Below, one piece after another: positions 29,685-34,075 of a stretch of 34,075 bases of DNA (positions are counted from its first letter, which is position 1; every line of letters starts with the position of its first letter). This stretch comes from Bacteroidia bacterium (GTDB lineage: Bacteria; Bacteroidota; Bacteroidia; Flavobacteriales; Flavobacteriaceae): contig JAUIAA010000002.1 in assembly GCA_030425715.1 (NCBI GenBank), positions 1 through 34,075 on the forward strand, read 5' to 3'. Position numbers and translations under genes: made by a program. The notes under the pieces are model-generated. The model ran no database searches. It saw only the letters and a program-made list of their open reading frames with translations, and had not been told where the DNA came from.

Positions 29685-31805
29685 ATGTACAGGTATCTAA
29701 TTTTTCTTACTTTATTATCCTCATTACATAGCTGCAAAAGCCAAAATAAAGAAACTATGAACGAGCAACACCAATATACAAACGCGTTGATTCATGAAAC
29801 CAGTCCTTATTTATTACAACATGCGCACAACCCTGTAGACTGGCATGCTTGGAATGATGAAACTTTGGCTTTGGCAAAAAAAGAAAATAAACTTTTACTA
29901 ATTTCTATAGGGTATGCCGCATGCCACTGGTGTCATGTGATGGAAGAGGAAAGTTTTGAAGATTCTACTGTGGCGGCGGTTATGAATAAACATTTTATCA
30001 ATGTAAAAGTAGACAGAGAAGAAAGACCCGATGTTGATCAAATATACATGAATGCTGTACAACTACTTACAGGTAGTGGTGGCTGGCCATTGAATTGTGT
30101 AGCCTTACCAGATGGAAGACCTATATGGGGAGGTACTTATTTTCCAAAAGAAAATTGGTTAAATGCCATAGAAAAATTAGCAGAGTTGTATAAAACTGAA
30201 CCTGAAAAAGCAGAAGAATATGCAGCTAAATTAACCGAAGGCATCCATCAATCTGATTTGGTTACCCTCAATAAAGAAGCTCCAAATTTCACGAAAATAG
30301 AGCTAGATAGTGCTGTAACAAAATGGGAAGCTTATTTAGACCCTAAAAATGGTGGAAATAAAGGAGCTCCTAAATTTCCGATGCCCAGCAATATTAATTT
30401 CTTATTGCGCTATGCCACACAAACCAAAAATAGCGAATTATTAAAATATGTGAACACTACGCTTACGCAGATGGCTTATGGTGGTATTTTTGATCAAATT
30501 GGTGGAGGGTTTGCAAGATATTCTGTGGATGAAATTTGGCATATTCCACATTTTGAGAAAATGCTTTATGATAATGCCCAATTGGTTTCTTTGTATTCCA
30601 AAGCGTATCAGGCTACAAAAAATCCATTGTATAAAGAGATTGTTTATCGAACTACGCAATTTGTAGAAAGTGAATTGTACAACGGTAAAGGTGCTTTCTA
30701 TTCTTCGCTTGACGCGGATAGCAAAACAACAACAGGAGCACTAGAAGAAGGAGCTTATTACATTTGGACCAAAGATGAATTGGAAAAAATATTAGGTGCT
30801 GATTTCAATTTATTTGCCCAGTATTACAATGTAAACTTGCATGGTAAATGGGAAGAAAACAATTACCATTTGATAAGAACTTTATCTGATGAAGAGATTG
30901 CCAACAAAAATAACATCTCAGTAAATGAACTTTCTAACAAAGTGAAAAGCTGGCAAAAAACGCTTTTGGCAGCAAGAAATAAAAGAGATTTACCAAGACT
31001 TGACGATAAATCGTTAACTTCCTGGAATGCCCTTATGTTAAAAGCCTATGCAGATTCCTATGCCGTTTTTAACGAAAAACACTTTTTAGAGATGGCATTA
31101 AAAACCGCGCAATTTATTACTTCAAAACAATTAAAAGAAGATGGAGGTTTATACCGTAATTTTAAAAATGACAAAAGTACCATTGATGCTTATTTAGAAG
31201 ATTATGCTACAACTATTTCGGCATTTCTACGATTGTACGAAGTAACACTTAATGAAAATTGGTTGCAAACTGCCAAACAGTTGACCGATTATTGTTACGA
31301 TCATTTTTACGATGATAACAACAAGATGTTCTTTTTCACCTCCAATACAGATGCTAATCTTATCAGTAGAAAAACAGAAACCGATGATAATGTCATCCCG
31401 TCTTCCAATTCGATTATGGCCAATAACTTATTTTTATTAGGGCACTATTTTTACAATAAAAAATATAGCGATAACGCCAAGGCTATGCTAAATAATATGA
31501 AAGCCAGTACATTAAACTATGCTGGAGGAGCGAGTAATTGGCTACAACTGTACATGAATTTTGCGGGTAATTTTTACGAAGTAGCCATATCAGGGAAAAA
31601 TGCCAAAGAAAAATTACAAGAACTCAACCAACATTATATACCCAATAAGTTGATTGTAGGTAGTACCAAAGACAGCAAATTGCCATTACTAGAATTTAAA
31701 TATGCCGAAAATGAAACTACTATTTTTGTATGTGTAGATGGTGCTTGCCAATTACCTGTTACAAAAACAAACGAAGCCTTAAAACAAATTAAAATAGAGT
31801 TATAA
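29685..31805 (+). CDS. Thioredoxin-domain (DUF255/YyaL/SPATA20-like) lipoprotein
   Basis: 706 aa; [77 protein letters not shown]. Confidence 0.92.
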   Translation: MYRYLIFLTLLSSLHSCKSQNKETMNEQHQYTNALIHETSPYLLQHAHNPVDWHAWNDETLALAKKENKLLLISIGYAACHWCHVMEEESFEDSTVAAVMNKHFINVKVDREERPDVDQIYMNAVQLLTGSGGWPLNCVALPDGRPIWGGTYFPKENWLNAIEKLAELYKTEPEKAEEYAAKLTEGIHQSDLVTLNKEAPNFTKIELDSAVTKWEAYLDPKNGGNKGAPKFPMPSNINFLLRYATQTKNSELLKYVNTTLTQMAYGGIFDQIGGGFARYSVDEIWHIPHFEKMLYDNAQLVSLYSKAYQATKNPLYKEIVYRTTQFVESELYNGKGAFYSSLDADSKTTTGALEEGAYYIWTKDELEKILGADFNLFAQYYNVNLHGKWEENNYHLIRTLSDEEIANKNNISVNELSNKVKSWQKTLLAARNKRDLPRLDDKSLTSWNALMLKAYADSYAVFNEKHFLEMALKTAQFITSKQLKEDGGLYRNFKNDKSTIDAYLEDYATTISAFLRLYEVTLNENWLQTAKQLTDYCYDHFYDDNNKMFFFTSNTDANLISRKTETDDNVIPSSNSIMANNLFLLGHYFYNKKYSDNAKAMLNNMKASTLNYAGGASNWLQLYMNFAGNFYEVAISGKNAKEKLQELNQHYIPNKLIVGSTKDSKLPLLEFKYAENETTIFVCVDGACQLPVTKTNEALKQIKIEL

Positions 31806-32164
31806 TGAATTTAATACAAGCTTTTTTAGTAGGTCTCGTTGCATTTTTACATCTCTATTTTATGGTATTGGAAATGTTTTTTTGGACCAAACCTAAAGGG
31901 CTAAAAGCTTTTGGACTTACCAAAGAAAAGGCGGAAGACTCTAAAGTGCTAGCTGCAAATCAAGGTTTGTATAATGGGTTTTTAGCCGCAGGTTTAATTT
32001 GGTCTATACTTGATAAGAACTACCAATTAGAATTGGCATTTTTCTTTTTGTTTTGTGTAACGGTTGCTGGATTATATGGCGCATACTCTACCAACAAAAT
32101 AAAATTGTTTTTTGTACAATCTTTACCAGCAATGATAGCTATGATAGCTTTAATTTTTATCTAA
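31805..32164 (+). CDS. DUF1304 family membrane protein
   Basis: 119 aa, four hydrophobic segments; FHLYFMVLEMFFWTKPKGLKAFGL...NQGLYNGFLAAGLIW pattern; overlaps the preceding stop by 1 nt. Confidence 0.82.
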   Translation: MNLIQAFLVGLVAFLHLYFMVLEMFFWTKPKGLKAFGLTKEKAEDSKVLAANQGLYNGFLAAGLIWSILDKNYQLELAFFFLFCVTVAGLYGAYSTNKIKLFFVQSLPAMIAMIALIFI

Positions 32165-32841
32165 ACTTGTTTTTTAGGTTTACCAGCTACAAAATCTTTT
32201 AAATAAAAGGGCTCAAAATACGCAACATCTTCAAATGCTCTTTGGTTAAATTTTTCAAAAGAAATTCTAGCCATTTCCTTTGCAGATGGGTAATAGTTGT
32301 CTAAAAACACTGTATTAGGATGATTTATTACGGTCTTGCACTTATCAGCTCCATCGCCTAAAAAATATATTCTATGGCCCTCTAGTAAACTAGAAAATGC
32401 ATCTTTATTTATAACCTTTGCGGTAGTATTTTTTAATAATTGGTACTGGTTATTATACACCGCGCAATAAACTTCAAGTCTACGTGCATCAATCATTGGA
32501 ACGATAAGTTCTCCTTTTTTTATTTTAATGGCTTGTGCTAAGCTATCTAAGGTAGGAATAGAGATTAATGGTTTATCTAAAGCAAAACAGAGTCCTTTAG
32601 CTGCAGAAACCCCAATACGTAAACCCGTATAAGAGCCTGGGCCTTTACTTACTGCAACGGCATCAATATCCTGCATTGTTAATTTTGCATTTTGCAATGC
32701 CTCTAAAATAAATGTATGTAATTTTTCGGCATGCGAGAATTGGCCTTCATTCAATTCAATAATAGACTTCGCTACACCATCTACTGCCACACAAACGGAA
32801 CAATTTTTGGTAGCGGTTTCTATATTTAAAATTACAGCCAA
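32161..32841 (-). CDS. tsaB: tRNA threonylcarbamoyladenosine biosynthesis protein TsaB
   Basis: 226 aa; ILNIETATKNCSVCVA, VSKGPGSYTGLRIGVSAAKGLCFALDKPLI. Confidence 0.93.
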   Translation of the reverse strand: MAVILNIETATKNCSVCVAVDGVAKSIIELNEGQFSHAEKLHTFILEALQNAKLTMQDIDAVAVSKGPGSYTGLRIGVSAAKGLCFALDKPLISIPTLDSLAQAIKIKKGELIVPMIDARRLEVYCAVYNNQYQLLKNTTAKVINKDAFSSLLEGHRIYFLGDGADKCKTVINHPNTVFLDNYYPSAKEMARISFEKFNQRAFEDVAYFEPFYLKDFVAGKPKKQV

Positions 32842-32850
32842 CTTTTTGAT

Positions 32851-34075
32851 TTAATTTACTTCAACAGGGATTCCGTAATAAAACTCTAACAATTTCACTT
32901 TAAAAATAAAATCATATTTGGCTCTTAAAAAATCGGATTGTGCTTTAACCACATTATTTTTAATTTGGCTAAATTCAAAAGAATTCATCACTCCAACATT
33001 AAATTTTTCTTGTGCATATCGAAATGATTCCTCTTGCGCGGCTACTGATTTTTTTGCAGCATCATATACCTTTAGTGCTCCTCTAGCATCTAAGTACACC
33101 GTATTGATAATACGCTCTAAATCCAATTCTTCTTTATCTAATTGGTATTCTTGTTGCTCTTTAAAAATTTTCGCTTTCTTAACGTTATTAGATGCTTTAA
33201 ATCCGTTAAAAACAGGAATATTTAAACTCAAGCCATAGGAATACCCTTTATTATCTCCAAATTGATCAAAAAAACTATCTGCTCCTACAGTTCTCACCGA
33301 AGTTTTAGGTCCTAAAACATTTTGATTCGTACCTTCTACAATTCCAATTACCTGTGTTGGATCATTTGGGTCGATATAAGATTGAAATCCATTGATATCT
33401 GAATATCTAGAATTCCAATTAAAAAAACCTGTTAATTGTGGTTGTAAGGCTCCTTTTGCCAACGCTATATCTTTTTCTGCCAACTCAATATTGGCTTTCG
33501 CAACTCTAATTTCATTTCTGTTTTCTAATGCTTTGGCATAAATATCTTGTACAGAGTAATTTGCTAAATTTACTAATGGTAAACTTGCAATTTCTGTATC
33601 TGAAATGTCAAAATTATCTGCATTTTCTAATTGTAATAACTGCGCAAGGCTTAATAGTGAAAGCTTTTTGTTGTTTTCGGTTACAATTAAATTTTGTTCG
33701 TCATTTGCAACGGTGGCTTGTATTTCGTACAAATCTCCTTTAGGAATTGTACCCGCTTCAACTAATTTCTCACTTCTAGAAAGTTGCTCTTGAGAAATTT
33801 CTAATTGTGGTTTAGCTACATTAATAGCTTCCATATCAAACAATACTTTTAAATAAGCATTAATTACGTTTAAAGTAATATCGTCTTTAATTTTATCCAT
33901 CTGGTATCTATTTGCCAAAATACTCAACTCTGCTTTACGCATTTGATTCACATTTTGCCTACCACCATAAATCATGATGCCAGAAGAAAGACCTGCAGAG
34001 GTATTTGCCGTAGTTTGGTTTCGCAATACACCGGTAGTTACATCGGTAGTTAAACCAGAATTCCATGCTTGTGAA
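32851..34075 (-). CDS. TolC family outer membrane efflux protein, partial (N-terminus beyond the window)
   Basis: Frame is open through 34075 (SQAWNSGLTTDVTTGVLRNQTTANTSAGLSSGIMIYGGRQNVNQMRKAEL...); coiled repeats and YSYGLSLNIPVFNGFKASNNVKKA typical of TolC. The TTG start at 34026 in the ORF track is an artefact of truncation. Confidence 0.9.
   Translation of the reverse strand, partial: SQAWNSGLTTDVTTGVLRNQTTANTSAGLSSGIMIYGGRQNVNQMRKAELSILANRYQMDKIKDDITLNVINAYLKVLFDMEAINVAKPQLEISQEQLSRSEKLVEAGTIPKGDLYEIQATVANDEQNLIVTENNKKLSLLSLAQLLQLENADNFDISDTEIASLPLVNLANYSVQDIYAKALENRNEIRVAKANIELAEKDIALAKGALQPQLTGFFNWNSRYSDINGFQSYIDPNDPTQVIGIVEGTNQNVLGPKTSVRTVGADSFFDQFGDNKGYSYGLSLNIPVFNGFKASNNVKKAKIFKEQQEYQLDKEELDLERIINTVYLDARGALKVYDAAKKSVAAQEESFRYAQEKFNVGVMNSFEFSQIKNNVVKAQSDFLRAKYDFIFKVKLLEFYYGIPVEVN

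Overview
This is a low-GC Flavobacteriaceae-like (Bacteroidota) chromosomal window. Support for that placement: TAnnTTTG -7 boxes, little Shine-Dalgarno signal, DUF2911, U32 and SecDF-fusion genes. Most of it is ordinary core genome: leuS (partial), an amidohydrolase lipoprotein, two DUF2911 paralogs, an OmpR-type response regulator and histidine kinase pair, gyrB, malate dehydrogenase, a DUF4412-like protein, formate-THF ligase, SecDF, hpt-adk-obg, mnmD, ilvE, MazG-like, a di-haem cytochrome c, SDR, U32 peptidase, asd, thioredoxin, PiT transporter, a YyaL-like protein, DUF1304, tsaB and a TolC family protein (partial). The notable region is the ~1 kb non-coding gap between the histidine kinase and gyrB (about 6724-7731). 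It holds three diverged tandem copies of what looks like a complete small-RNA gene. Each copy has (i) an activator-type promoter with 11-bp-phased TTCAGAATT direct repeats at identical spacing from a TAnnTTTG -7 box, (ii) a copy-specific 5' half able to form a hairpin, (iii) an invariant TGAGGGGAAT box, (iv) a GCAAAT...ATTTGC hairpin presenting an invariant ATTAAGCTATT, and (v) its own intrinsic terminator with a different stem sequence. With the adjacent two-component system, this suggests an undescribed TCS-controlled multi-copy sRNA regulon. A secondary observation is a well-formed sigma-54 (-24/-12) element upstream of the thioredoxin gene. All calls come from reading the sequence; no database searches or folding runs were done.
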